In this document: positions 16,610-24,200 of the stretch, piece by piece
How the letters are laid out: every line of letters starts with the position of its first letter
Numbering within the stretch: the stretch's first letter is position 1
NCBI RefSeq assembly: GCF_039521745.1
Contig: NZ_BAAACT010000004.1
Length of the DNA stretch: 64,000 nt
DNA from: Faecalicatena contorta
Lineage (GTDB): Bacteria > Bacillota > Clostridia > Lachnospirales > Lachnospiraceae
Direction: 5' to 3' (one strand)
Program-made: the position numbers and the translations under genes
The notes under the pieces: generated by a model
Seen by the model: only the letters and a program-made list of their open reading frames with translations
What the model was told of the DNA's origin: nothing
Databases searched by the model: none

Positions 16610-18688
16610 ATGGAAAAATTAAGATACAGACAGGTACATATGGATTTTCATACAAGTCAGTATATAACAGAGATTGGAAAAGATTTTGATGCGGAGAGGT
16701 TTGCAGAAAGGCTGGAAAGAGCGCACGTGGATTCTGTAACGTGTTTTGCCAGGTGCCATCATGGGTGGCTGTATTATCCGTCCGTGAATCATCCGGAGCT
16801 GATACATCCGAATCTCGAAAACAGGAATCTCTTGCTGGAACAGATCGAAGCATGCCACAAACGTGGGATCCGCGTGCCGGTCTATACGACCGTGAGATGG
16901 GACGAGCGGATTATCCGTGAAAAACCAGAGTGGCTGTGCCGCGATGAGCATGGCAGCCCGGTGGATAAAGGAAATGTGCCAGAACCGCATTTTTACTATG
17001 ACATATGTTTGAATAGTGGCTACCGGGAGTTTTTTAAAGAGCATTTGAGGGATATCATTGAGGTGGTTGGAAGAAAGAATCTGGATGGAATATTTATGGA
17101 TATCATGTCCCAGACAGAATGCTGCTGTACGGACTGCCGGCGGTTAATGCTGGAGGAAGGGCTGAATCCCAAGCTTCGGACAGACCGGGTTCATTTTGCA
17201 GAGCTAACGCTGAATCGTTTCCGGAGCGAGATATCGGCTTTGATTCGGGAAAGTGCGCCGAATGCCACGATCTTCTATAATGATCCGGGCGTGGATCTGG
17301 TCATGAAGCGCTCCGTTGACACCTACAGCCACCTGGAACTGGAATCACTGCCGAGCGGGGACTGGGGGTATGATCATTTCCCAATTATGGCAAGGTATGC
17401 TGGGCATTTTGGAAAAGAAATGATCGGGATGACAGGGAAGTTCCACACTTCGTGGGGGGATTTCCATTCGCTGAAAAATAAAGCGGCGCTGGAATTCGAA
17501 TGTTTCCATATGCTTGCCATGGGAGCGGGCTGCTCCGTGGGAGACCAGCTTCATCCGTGGGGGCGATTGTCGGAAGCGACCTATGATTTGATCGGCAGCG
17601 TCTATGAAAGTGTGGAACAGAAGGAGCAGTACTGCCGCGGTGCATACCCGGAGGCGGAGATAGCGGTGCTTACACCGCATGTGTTTTTGAATCCGATTCT
17701 GGATGGGAGGGAGCTGCCCAAATCACTGATCGGCGCAGTGCATATGCTGCAGGAGATGGCGTATCAATTCACGCTGATTGATCCTGAGGAATGCTTTGAA
17801 GCGTATCCGCTTCTTCTTTTGCCGGATGAGCTTCCCTATTCGGAGGAACTGGAGAGGAAACTCAACGCGTATGTGGAGAAGGGGGGAGCGGTTTTTGCCT
17901 CTTTTAACGCGTGTATCGAGGGAGACGAAAGTGAGCTGTATGGGATCCGCGATATTAACAAATCAGAGTACAGCCGGGAATTTGTACTGCCCAACGAGAG
18001 GATTGGGAAGGAGCTTCCGAAAGAGCCTTTTGTTATGTATGAGAGAGGAATGGATGCGGAGGCTGATTCTGCGAATGTGATCATGGAGAAAATTCGTCCG
18101 TGGTTTGAGCGGGGCAGCAGGGGCACATGGTCAGGGGGAACTGGAAATGCGTCCGGCGAGGGTTTGGCCGGCCATGAGGGGCTTCGCTTTTGCAGCCACC
18201 AACACGCACCTACCCCGGATTATGAGAGAAAAGGGGAACTGTTCCAGAAGGGAAATGTGATTTACTGTGCACATCCTGTGTTTGGAATTTATAGGAGAAA
18301 TGCGCCGAAATGGTGTAAAGTTATGGTGGGTGATGCGATACAGAGATTATGTGGAAATAAAATGGTTTCCCATAACGGTCCGTCCAGCCTGCTGTGTATA
18401 TTGAGTCAACAGACACAGGATAAGCCAGATCAAACAGAAGAGAGTTGTAAAATACTGCATCTGCTCCACTATATTCCGGAAAAAAGGTCGGAGGAAATCT
18501 ATACGATTGAAGATGTGATTCCTTTATACCATACGGAGTTCAGAGTACATTTGGGTGGGCGCCATATGAAGGAAATGCGGCTTGTCCCGGAGAATAAACC
18601 GATTGCTTATGAAGAAAAGGATGGATATGTAGAATTTGAAGTCGAAAAGATAGAAGGGCATCAGATGGTTGAGATCAGACTAGAGTAA
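16610..18688 (+). CDS. GHL6-like glycoside hydrolase with beta-galactosidase-type trimerisation domain
   Basis: A 692-residue cytoplasmic protein with no signal peptide. The N-terminal TIM-barrel part (about 1-330) resembles the hypothetical glycosyl hydrolase 6 family (HxDFHTSQY, VTCFARCHHGWLYYPS, FMDIMSQTECCC, NPG-like FYNDPGVDL). The middle (about 345-450) looks like a beta-galactosidase trimerisation domain (ILTPHVFLNPI, LLPDELPYSEELE). Activity is inferred as glycosidase on the sugar imported by the adjacent transporter. The ribosome site is AAGGAGACG. It is the fourth gene of the operon. Confidence 0.72.
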   Translation: MEKLRYRQVHMDFHTSQYITEIGKDFDAERFAERLERAHVDSVTCFARCHHGWLYYPSVNHPELIHPNLENRNLLLEQIEACHKRGIRVPVYTTVRWDERIIREKPEWLCRDEHGSPVDKGNVPEPHFYYDICLNSGYREFFKEHLRDIIEVVGRKNLDGIFMDIMSQTECCCTDCRRLMLEEGLNPKLRTDRVHFAELTLNRFRSEISALIRESAPNATIFYNDPGVDLVMKRSVDTYSHLELESLPSGDWGYDHFPIMARYAGHFGKEMIGMTGKFHTSWGDFHSLKNKAALEFECFHMLAMGAGCSVGDQLHPWGRLSEATYDLIGSVYESVEQKEQYCRGAYPEAEIAVLTPHVFLNPILDGRELPKSLIGAVHMLQEMAYQFTLIDPEECFEAYPLLLLPDELPYSEELERKLNAYVEKGGAVFASFNACIEGDESELYGIRDINKSEYSREFVLPNERIGKELPKEPFVMYERGMDAEADSANVIMEKIRPWFERGSRGTWSGGTGNASGEGLAGHEGLRFCSHQHAPTPDYERKGELFQKGNVIYCAHPVFGIYRRNAPKWCKVMVGDAIQRLCGNKMVSHNGPSSLLCILSQQTQDKPDQTEESCKILHLLHYIPEKRSEEIYTIEDVIPLYHTEFRVHLGGRHMKEMRLVPENKPIAYEEKDGYVEFEVEKIEGHQMVEIRLE

Positions 18689-18764
18689 CAAACGGGACCG
18701 ATGATAAATGATTGAACCAATTGGAATTTCTGAAAGATAGAAAAGCGTGCAGGAGGTACAAAAT

Positions 18765-19403
18765 ATGCTGATGACAGAAAAATGGAAGAATAAAAGGGTA
18801 TGCTGCATGGGAGACAGCCTGACGCAGGCAGGCGTATGGACGGAGCGGTTAAGGCAAAATCTGGGCTGCAGGGTGTACAGACACTGCAAAGGCGGCCTTA
18901 AAATGCGGGAGATTGTGGACGGCGGAGTCGGTGCGGAGGGCGTACTCCCCCCGTTGTCCGCCTCAGTTCTGGCGGAAATGGATCTGGCTATTTTTTTTGC
19001 GGGATATAATGACAGGGTGGATACTGACGCAGCAGCGGCACTGCAATATTGCATTGATATCATTTACGACCGCCTGGAGGAGGCCGGCAATCTGGCTTGC
19101 CGGATTCTGATTGTCACACCGCACTGCGTAGGGAAATATTCATATATTGATGCGGATGGGTATGAGGAGTATCCGCCTGGGTCAGGAAGATCCCTGAAAA
19201 AAATGGCGGAGATTATGGAAGCAGTAGCCGCAGATAACAGCATTCCGGTGTGTAACCTGTGGAAAACATCGGGGATTAACCGGAGAACATGGTGCGTTTA
19301 TGGAGCGGTTCCGGGAGAAGATATGGTTCATTGCTCGGATAAAGGTTATGAACTGATCGGGGATGTAATCAGCGGGGCAGTAGTTAGAAGTTTTGGAGGC
19401 TGA
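18765..19403 (+). CDS. SGNH/GDSL-family hydrolase
   Basis: A 212-residue esterase-fold protein. Block I MGDSLTQAG carries the catalytic Ser, block III is FAGYNDRVD (Gly-x-Asn-Asp), and the C-terminal HCSDKGYELIGD supplies His. It probably removes acyl groups, such as acetyl, from imported carbohydrate. A longer frame starts at a GTG at 18747, but AGGAGG at 18751-18756 serves the ATG at 18765. Last gene of the sugar operon. Confidence 0.82.
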   Translation: MLMTEKWKNKRVCCMGDSLTQAGVWTERLRQNLGCRVYRHCKGGLKMREIVDGGVGAEGVLPPLSASVLAEMDLAIFFAGYNDRVDTDAAAALQYCIDIIYDRLEEAGNLACRILIVTPHCVGKYSYIDADGYEEYPPGSGRSLKKMAEIMEAVAADNSIPVCNLWKTSGINRRTWCVYGAVPGEDMVHCSDKGYELIGDVISGAVVRSFGG

Positions 19404-19564
19404 TATGTCTTTTCTATCTTAAGGGAGTTCTTTTTGAAATGTGCAGATTTAAAAGTATAAACAATGGGCAGGGAGCCGGCAGAAAAAGCACAATATACGG
19501 CGAGAACCTGTCCTGCAGGATCTGCAAGGTGGGAGAAAAGACACGCGTAAAAAGCACAATAGAC
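19404..19564. other. Intergenic stretch with imperfect tandem repeat
   Basis: No convincing gene. AAAAAGCACAATA occurs at about 19484 and again at about 19551, each followed by a GCGA(G/A)AACC-like sequence. The second leads into the terminator of small-RNA copy 3. Confidence 0.4.
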
Positions 19565-19706
19565 AGCGAAAACCCCTGCAGTATCGGCTACAGGGGTTTC
19601 GTTGTTTTTATAGTTATCTAAAGGAATGAGAGTAAAGTGGGCATTCTGTGCATTTCAGAATACCTTTACTTTATGAGGGGGGAGATAGTTGTTTATCAAC
19701 TATCTG
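19565..19706 (-). ncRNA. Repeated small structured RNA, copy 3
   Basis: Third copy: -10 TATAAT (19713-19718) 7 nt before the 5' hairpin (19683-19705, identical in all three), the conserved CCCCCCUCAUAAAGU strand, a central hairpin with new sequence (ATTCTG..CAGAAT) and the terminator hairpin 19567-19601, where the stem has one mismatch relative to copy 2. The CATAAAGTATG palindrome lies upstream (about 19732-19742). It converges with the sugar operon and follows the GH25 gene, which has the same orientation. Confidence 0.65.
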
Positions 19707-19793
19707 AGTATCATTATAAGAGATAAATGTGCATAAAGTATGTCATTTCTATAAAAGAAGTGGAAAAATTATTACCAAATTCTAAAAACATTC

Positions 19794-20762
19794 TTATGAG
19801 ATTCTAATCGTATTTCCGGCGTAGATCAGATTTGGGTTGCTTATGCCGTTGAGCCTTTGCAGTTCGCTGACCGTAGTACCGAATTTCTGTGCGATTCCGC
19901 TCAGTGTATCCCCTGGCTGTATGGTGTAGTAGCGTGCGGTGGAGCTGCCGTCCTCCGGAATACGGATCGTCTGGCCGGCATAAATCAGGTTCGGATTGGT
20001 AATGCCGTTCAGTGCGGCGAGCGTCTGATAGGTAGTGCCGTAGCGTGCTGCTATGCCGCTTAATGTGTCGCCGGGCTGTACCACATACGTAATGTAGTCC
20101 TGAACGGGCGGCGGTGCAGGATTGCTTCCTCCGTCAAGATGATTCAGGCCGGCTTTGCGGATGACGGCAGGATAATCGATAAAGCCTGTATCCAGGTCTA
20201 CATTGCCGCTGATCCCGGGAACACTGCCCTGGTCCGTAAACTGCCATATTCCGCAGTTGGTGCCGTCGAACTGGCTGTTATAATAGGCATACCACAGTGC
20301 GTAGCGGTCAGACAGATCGGCCGGGAAATAGGTATTCAGAAAGTTACGGTTACTATAAAACATGGCATAATAGCCTCGTTCTTCCACTCTGTCACAAAAG
20401 CTCCGGACAATCTGCGTCGCAAGGGATGGGGTAAGTGTCACTCCGTTCTGAGCGGCGTAGTTTACCGTTGCCTGTTCTATATCGTAGCATATCGGATAAT
20501 CCAGACGATAGGAAGAGATTGCATTTATACATCCGTCAGCCTCCTGGCGGGCCGTTTCAGGGCTGATGGCATAGCAGAACCAGTATACGCCGATAGGGAG
20601 TCCAATTCGGTTACATTCTGCGGCGTTTCTCTGAAACTGCTGATCTAAAGTGCCGAAACCGTATCCGGCACGGAGCATGGCAAACTGATATCCGGCAGCT
20701 TTTACCTGCTCCCAGTCTACAGTACCTTGAAATTCACTGACATCTAGTCCTCGTGTGCTCAT
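19794..20762 (-). CDS. GH25 muramidase with two LysM domains
   Basis: A 322-residue protein. Residues 1-200 form a GH25 lysozyme domain (GLDVSEFQGTVDW with catalytic Asp region, MLRAGYGFGT, PIGVYWFCYA, YPICYDIEQ with catalytic DxE). Two LysM repeats follow (about 225-272 and 277-322, each YTIQPGDTLSGIA-like then NLIYAG..IRI). It hydrolyses peptidoglycan, and LysM binds it. No signal peptide is visible, so export would need lysis, a holin or a spore-related route. AAAGGAG precedes the ATG. Confidence 0.9.
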   Translation of the reverse strand: MSTRGLDVSEFQGTVDWEQVKAAGYQFAMLRAGYGFGTLDQQFQRNAAECNRIGLPIGVYWFCYAISPETARQEADGCINAISSYRLDYPICYDIEQATVNYAAQNGVTLTPSLATQIVRSFCDRVEERGYYAMFYSNRNFLNTYFPADLSDRYALWYAYYNSQFDGTNCGIWQFTDQGSVPGISGNVDLDTGFIDYPAVIRKAGLNHLDGGSNPAPPPVQDYITYVVQPGDTLSGIAARYGTTYQTLAALNGITNPNLIYAGQTIRIPEDGSSTARYYTIQPGDTLSGIAQKFGTTVSELQRLNGISNPNLIYAGNTIRIS

Positions 20763-20917
20763 AAAAAAACTCCTTTGCCATATAAAAAGTGGCTATACTT
20801 ATCATTTTATTATATGTCTCAGGAGCAAAATTGGTTACTATTCACGGACCATAGACCGTGAAGCGGGGAGAAGTACATTGCGGCAAAGAATTTTCAGATA
20901 CGATCTGGCACAGCGGC

Positions 20918-21337
20918 CTATCTTCTCTCTTTTTTATACTCAGGTATCTTAGTCAGCAGTTCGACCAGACGGATGGCTTCAGCCTGTCCGATCCCATTGA
21001 GTGACTCCATATATTGGAGCACGGTCTCCTGGCTCTGTGTGATTTGCGTTTCTAAAGAAACTGTTTTCTTTTCCCGTTCTTCCATCCTATCCTGCAGTAC
21101 CTGGATTCTGGCTTTTTGCACGTGTTCCTTTTGTTCCGGTGCAGTATAACCTAGTAAGTCATAAAGTTCCACGTTCAGTATCCGGGCGATCTTCATCAGC
21201 TGTTCATTGCGCGGCTCCCGTTTGTTCGACTCATACTGGCGTATCGTGATTTCGGCTGTTCCGCATTTTTCTGCAAGCTCTTTCTGGGTCAGCCCGGCGC
21301 TCTTTCTTGCATTTTTAATATGATCTCCAACAGACAT
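20918..21337 (-). CDS. XRE-family transcriptional repressor
   Basis: A 139-residue regulator. The N-terminal helix-turn-helix (KNARKSAGLTQKELAEKCGTAEITIRQYESNKREP, residues about 8-42) is of the Cro/C1 type, and the C-terminal half is a predicted coiled coil (about 70-115). It is divergent from the sigma factor gene at 21609. Three copies of a 13-bp palindrome between them make it the obvious candidate repressor of both promoters. Confidence 0.87.
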   Translation of the reverse strand: MSVGDHIKNARKSAGLTQKELAEKCGTAEITIRQYESNKREPRNEQLMKIARILNVELYDLLGYTAPEQKEHVQKARIQVLQDRMEEREKKTVSLETQITQSQETVLQYMESLNGIGQAEAIRLVELLTKIPEYKKERR

Positions 21338-21398
21338 TTTATCCCACCTTTTTTCTATCTATTTCAAAACTATAACATATTAAGTGGTGTTTGAATAG

Positions 21399-21473
21399 AT
21401 TCAAAATGAATAATAAAAACATATTGACGATTCAAAATGAATATGATATGATTTTTATAGATTCGAAGTGAAT
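21399..21473. promoter_or_regulatory. Three palindromic operators at exact 31-bp spacing
   Basis: ATTCAAAATGAAT at 21399-21411, the same at 21430-21442, and ATTCGAAGTGAAT at 21461-21473. The centres are 31 bp apart, about three helical turns. The first overlaps the likely -35 of the leftward XRE gene (TTGAAT, 16-bp spacer, TAATAT). The second lies in the spacer of the rightward promoter and the third is at its start site. Confidence 0.85.
21424..21452 (+). promoter_or_regulatory. Operator-embedded promoter of the sigma factor gene
   Basis: TTGACG (21424-21429), 17-bp spacer, TATGAT (21447-21452). The spacer begins with the middle operator. The leader then carries a hairpin (TATCCCGGAC / GTCCGGGGTA, about 21516-21561). 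Confidence 0.8.
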
Positions 21474-21608
21474 CTATAAAAATACGTGGAGCCGAGAATA
21501 GGATATTATTTGTGAGAGTATCCCGGACTTTCAAATTTTATGATTGTCCGGGGTATTTGCAAAAATGCGGTGTAAGAGGAGCAAATATAACAGGAGGCGG
21601 ATGGGATT

Positions 21609-22475
21609 ATGTTAAATGAGCAGTTAGCAGCACGAATACAGGCAGGGGTAGATGAGGCAGATAATATGCTCCTGCTCTGGCAGCAGAATGAACCGTTTAT
21701 CAGAATGATGGGCCGGCGCTTTGCGGGGCCGGGCAAGGCGGAATTAGAGGATCTGATGCAGGAGGGCTATCTTGCTCTTTGTGAAGCGGTCAGGCACTAT
21801 GACATTGACCAGGAGGTGCCATTTATCAGTTACGCCGCCTTTTGGATTAAACAGGGAATGAAGCGCTACATAGAAAATTGCTGCGGGACCGTCCGTATTC
21901 CCACGCACGCAAGGGACTGGATCCGCAGATACAGGAAGATGGCAGCAGAGTACTGTAAGTATTATGGCTCAGAACCAGAGGATGATACTTTATGCGCTCT
22001 GCTTCAGATCAGCCGGGAAAAGCTGCAGGCGGTCAGAAAAAGTGCAGATATGGAGAAGATATGCAGTCTGAGTGAACCTCTGGGGCAGGAGGACAGCGGA
22101 CTGGATATGGAGGAGACCATCGCCTCCGAAGAGGATCTGGAGGAGGAAGCTGTACGGCGGCTGGATTATCAGAATATGAAAAGAATGCTCTGGGAGGCAG
22201 TGGAATGCCTTGAGGAGAAGCAGGCTGCAGTGATTCGCTGCAGATTTCTGGACCAGAAAACGCTTAGGGAAACGGGAGAGGCAATCGGCATCACAAAGGA
22301 TGCCGCGGCCAATCAGCAGAATAACGCCCTGCGTCTGCTCGGACAGCCCAGCAGATGCAGAAAGTACCGGGGATACTATGAAGAGTACCTGGCGGCATCC
22401 TGTTATCACCATGTGGGGCTTGAAGCTTTTAACAGGACCTGGACGAGCGAGGTGGAGAGGGAAGCTTTGAGATAA
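21609..22475 (+). CDS. Sigma-70 family RNA polymerase sigma factor
   Basis: A 288-residue factor with regions 2, 3 and 4. Region 2 is ELEDLMQEGYLALCEAVRHYD with FISYAAFWIKQGM at about 55-85. Region 3 contains VRIPTHARDWIRRYRK. A region 4 HTH near the C-terminus is KQAAVIRCRFLDQKTLRETGEAI..TKDAAANQQNNAL. It is unlike the short ECF factor at 284 and resembles sporulation or element-linked factors. AGGAGG (21592-21597) is 11 bp before the ATG. The promoter is overlapped by XRE operators, so it is probably silent until derepressed. The attachment repeat begins 37 bp after its stop. Confidence 0.85.
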   Translation: MLNEQLAARIQAGVDEADNMLLLWQQNEPFIRMMGRRFAGPGKAELEDLMQEGYLALCEAVRHYDIDQEVPFISYAAFWIKQGMKRYIENCCGTVRIPTHARDWIRRYRKMAAEYCKYYGSEPEDDTLCALLQISREKLQAVRKSADMEKICSLSEPLGQEDSGLDMEETIASEEDLEEEAVRRLDYQNMKRMLWEAVECLEEKQAAVIRCRFLDQKTLRETGEAIGITKDAAANQQNNALRLLGQPSRCRKYRGYYEEYLAASCYHHVGLEAFNRTWTSEVEREALR

Positions 22476-22512
22476 GGGCCGGAGCGGCTGGAAGAGGAAG
22501 AAGATGAATAAT

Positions 22513-22532
22513 AATTTAAGAAAAATATAAGA
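22513..22532. other. Left attachment core (attL) of the integrated element
   Basis: AATTTAAGAAAAATATAAGA, identical over 20 bp to 31336-31355. It lies just past the sigma factor stop and 114 bp from the integrase stop. An arm-like GCACTAATAAAA follows at 22581-22592, matching the repeats before the right core. Confidence 0.75.
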
Positions 22533-22580
22533 GCAATAGTGTTGGGAATGGCGTAAAATGGGCATTCCTGGGAATAAACA

Positions 22581-22592
22581 GCACTAATAAAA
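22581..22592. promoter_or_regulatory. Candidate integrase arm-binding site, left end
   Basis: GCACTAATAAAA, identical to 31211-31222 and close to CACTAGTAAAA at 31174 and 31188. The number and placement match arm sites of lambda-type integrases. Confidence 0.5.
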
Positions 22593-22645
22593 TTCTAATA
22601 GAAGAGCCATGAGTACAGCGGGTAAGGCTGCATTCATGGCTTAAA

Positions 22646-23809
22646 TTAAATTTTCTCAATGGCCTTTCGAAGCTGGTTGATATCCTTGTGGGCGTATACT
22701 TTTTCATTGATATCCTTTCCTGCGTGCCCCATAATTTTGTACCGGGCTACTCGGTTCACTTCCGCGTTATCCAGCAGGGTATTGCAGGTATGCCGGCAGT
22801 CGTGTGGGGTGTGAGGTTCGGTGATCCCACAATCCAGCAGCGCTTGATTGAACTGTTCCCTATAGTCTGCCTCAGATATATCTTTCGTTCCGTTGTGGTA
22901 TATCAGGCTTTTGAACTTAGGGTCATACCTGGCTGCCACCATGTCGATAATTTTGGAATGTATTGGTACAGTCCGGTTACGGCTGTATTTGTTTTTCAAT
23001 CCCCCGGTGAATGTCCGGTTAACCAGGTCGATATCTTTCAGCGGCATCCGGGCCAGTTCATTGAGCCGCCAGCCGGAGTAACAGTATATAAGGATGGTAT
23101 CGACAAAAGGCCGATCCTTATTCTTCCAGAGGAGGGCAAGCTCATCCTCGGTAAATGGTACACCGGGTTCGGTATCATCCTCTTTGCCTATCTGAACAAA
23201 TTCTGAGAGGTTCTTGGCCACGATTCCGAATTGCAACGCGTACTTATACATTTGATTGAACAGGTTTTTTATATGCTCCAGCGTAGAGTGAGACAAGTCC
23301 TCTCTGTCCAGAATCTCCTGTAGCTCTGTGGCCTGTAATTTGGACATTACGCGGTCATGCAGGTCTTGGCAGTGTTTGAATGCTGCCACGCTGCAATACT
23401 GGGAGCTGGTCTTTTTGCCCTTTGCGTCTACGGGCTTCTTGAACTTCCACTTGTACCAGTCTTCGAATGTTTCTTTGAAAGTCTTCATTCGGTTCGCTGG
23501 GTCGTAAGGATCCTTATTGTATTCAGCCAGGGCGATGTCTGCCGATATCTGATCCGGGAAGTTTCCCAGAACATCATAAATCGGATAGCCCCGATCATCG
23601 ATCCGGGTATTGACCCGTACCTGGTATCGGTTCTTTTTCTTGCCCTTTATGGGGACAATGGTACCTGTGCCGTTTGGACGGCGTTTTCCGGCACGTTTGG
23701 GCTTCCGGGCAGGAATTGCCTGATCCTGCAATGGAAAACCGCAATGCGGGCAGAATAACGCCTTGTCAGATATGTTCCCGGTGCATTCCGGGCATGTTAT
23801 TAGTGCCAT
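22646..23809 (-). CDS. int: Tyrosine recombinase integrase with N-terminal zinc ribbon
   Basis: A 387-residue integrase. Residues 5-24 hold two Cys pairs (CPEC..CPHC), a zinc ribbon. A SAM-like core-binding domain follows (about 90-190), then the catalytic domain with Arg in CYSGWRLNELARM, HDCRHT (His-x-x-Arg), GH in IMGHAGKD and the nucleophile Tyr in VYAHKD. It would catalyse integration and excision between the 20-bp cores at 22513 and 31336. It points toward the nearer end of the element, and AAGGAG precedes the ATG. Confidence 0.93.
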   Translation of the reverse strand: MALITCPECTGNISDKALFCPHCGFPLQDQAIPARKPKRAGKRRPNGTGTIVPIKGKKKNRYQVRVNTRIDDRGYPIYDVLGNFPDQISADIALAEYNKDPYDPANRMKTFKETFEDWYKWKFKKPVDAKGKKTSSQYCSVAAFKHCQDLHDRVMSKLQATELQEILDREDLSHSTLEHIKNLFNQMYKYALQFGIVAKNLSEFVQIGKEDDTEPGVPFTEDELALLWKNKDRPFVDTILIYCYSGWRLNELARMPLKDIDLVNRTFTGGLKNKYSRNRTVPIHSKIIDMVAARYDPKFKSLIYHNGTKDISEADYREQFNQALLDCGITEPHTPHDCRHTCNTLLDNAEVNRVARYKIMGHAGKDINEKVYAHKDINQLRKAIEKI

Positions 23810-23831
23810 CTATATTCTCCTTCCATCCTTC

Positions 23832-23854
23832 CACGGTGCGGGTGTGGGCTTTGG
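23832..23854. repeat. 23-bp element-internal repeat, copy 1
   Basis: A 23-bp sequence beginning CACGGTGCGGG and ending GGGCTTTGG, in the integrase leader. It is repeated exactly at 25089-25111 before the HTH / primase genes. Confidence 0.8.
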
Positions 23855-23871
23855 GATAGTCGGAAGATATA

Positions 23872-23900
23872 TTGACAGAATCCGTAATATTGACTATAAT
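23872..23900 (+). promoter_or_regulatory. Perfect consensus promoter for the antisense RNA
   Basis: TTGACA (23872-23877), 17-bp spacer, TATAAT (23895-23900). It points away from the integrase into a region with no plus-strand gene. Confidence 0.9.
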
Positions 23901-23906
23901 ATACTT

Positions 23907-24004
23907 AACAAGAGAACCGTTGGTCAGCGTACACCTGACCGCCGGGAAAATAAGTGTTATAAGAAATAGCGCCTTACTTTACCAGAGCAGGGGCGCTATT
24001 TTTT
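23907..24004 (+). ncRNA. Candidate type I antitoxin RNA
   Basis: A predicted 98-nt untranslated RNA from the consensus promoter to the hairpin AAATAGCGCC (23964-23973) / GGCGCTATTT (23992-24001) with a U-tract. It has no ATG. A second hairpin (GGTCAG..CTGACC) lies near the 5' end. The 3' end is complementary to the last codon, stop codon and 3' region of the small hydrophobic frame on the other strand, the convergent arrangement known from TxpA/RatA and par/Fst. Confidence 0.65.
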
Positions 24005-24085
24005 GCGTTTCAAAAGCGTCACAACAAGAGTAATGACGGCGCAAAGCATAATTACAAACGTGAATAGTTCATCATATGTAACCAT
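23996..24085 (-). CDS. Small hydrophobic peptide, candidate type I toxin
   Basis: A 29-residue frame with a strong ribosome site (AGGAGG at 24095-24100 on the minus strand, spacing 9). It has an MVTYDEL start, one hydrophobic helix (FTFVIMLCAVITLVVTLL) and a basic KRKK tail. This matches the short holin-like toxins of Firmicutes type I systems, which insert in the membrane. Its stop codon lies inside the terminator of the convergent RNA. The toxin promoter is weaker (AATAAT at 24153-24158). Toxicity is inferred from form and context. Confidence 0.65.
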   Translation of the reverse strand: MVTYDELFTFVIMLCAVITLVVTLLKRKK

Positions 24086-24200
24086 CAGCACCAGCCTCCT
24101 TTCTTTCGTCCGGCGGCTGACATAACGCCCCAACGGTTCCCTGGGTAAGTATATTATTGTCAATGTGCATAGCGCGGAAAATTCCGCTATACTGCCCTGT

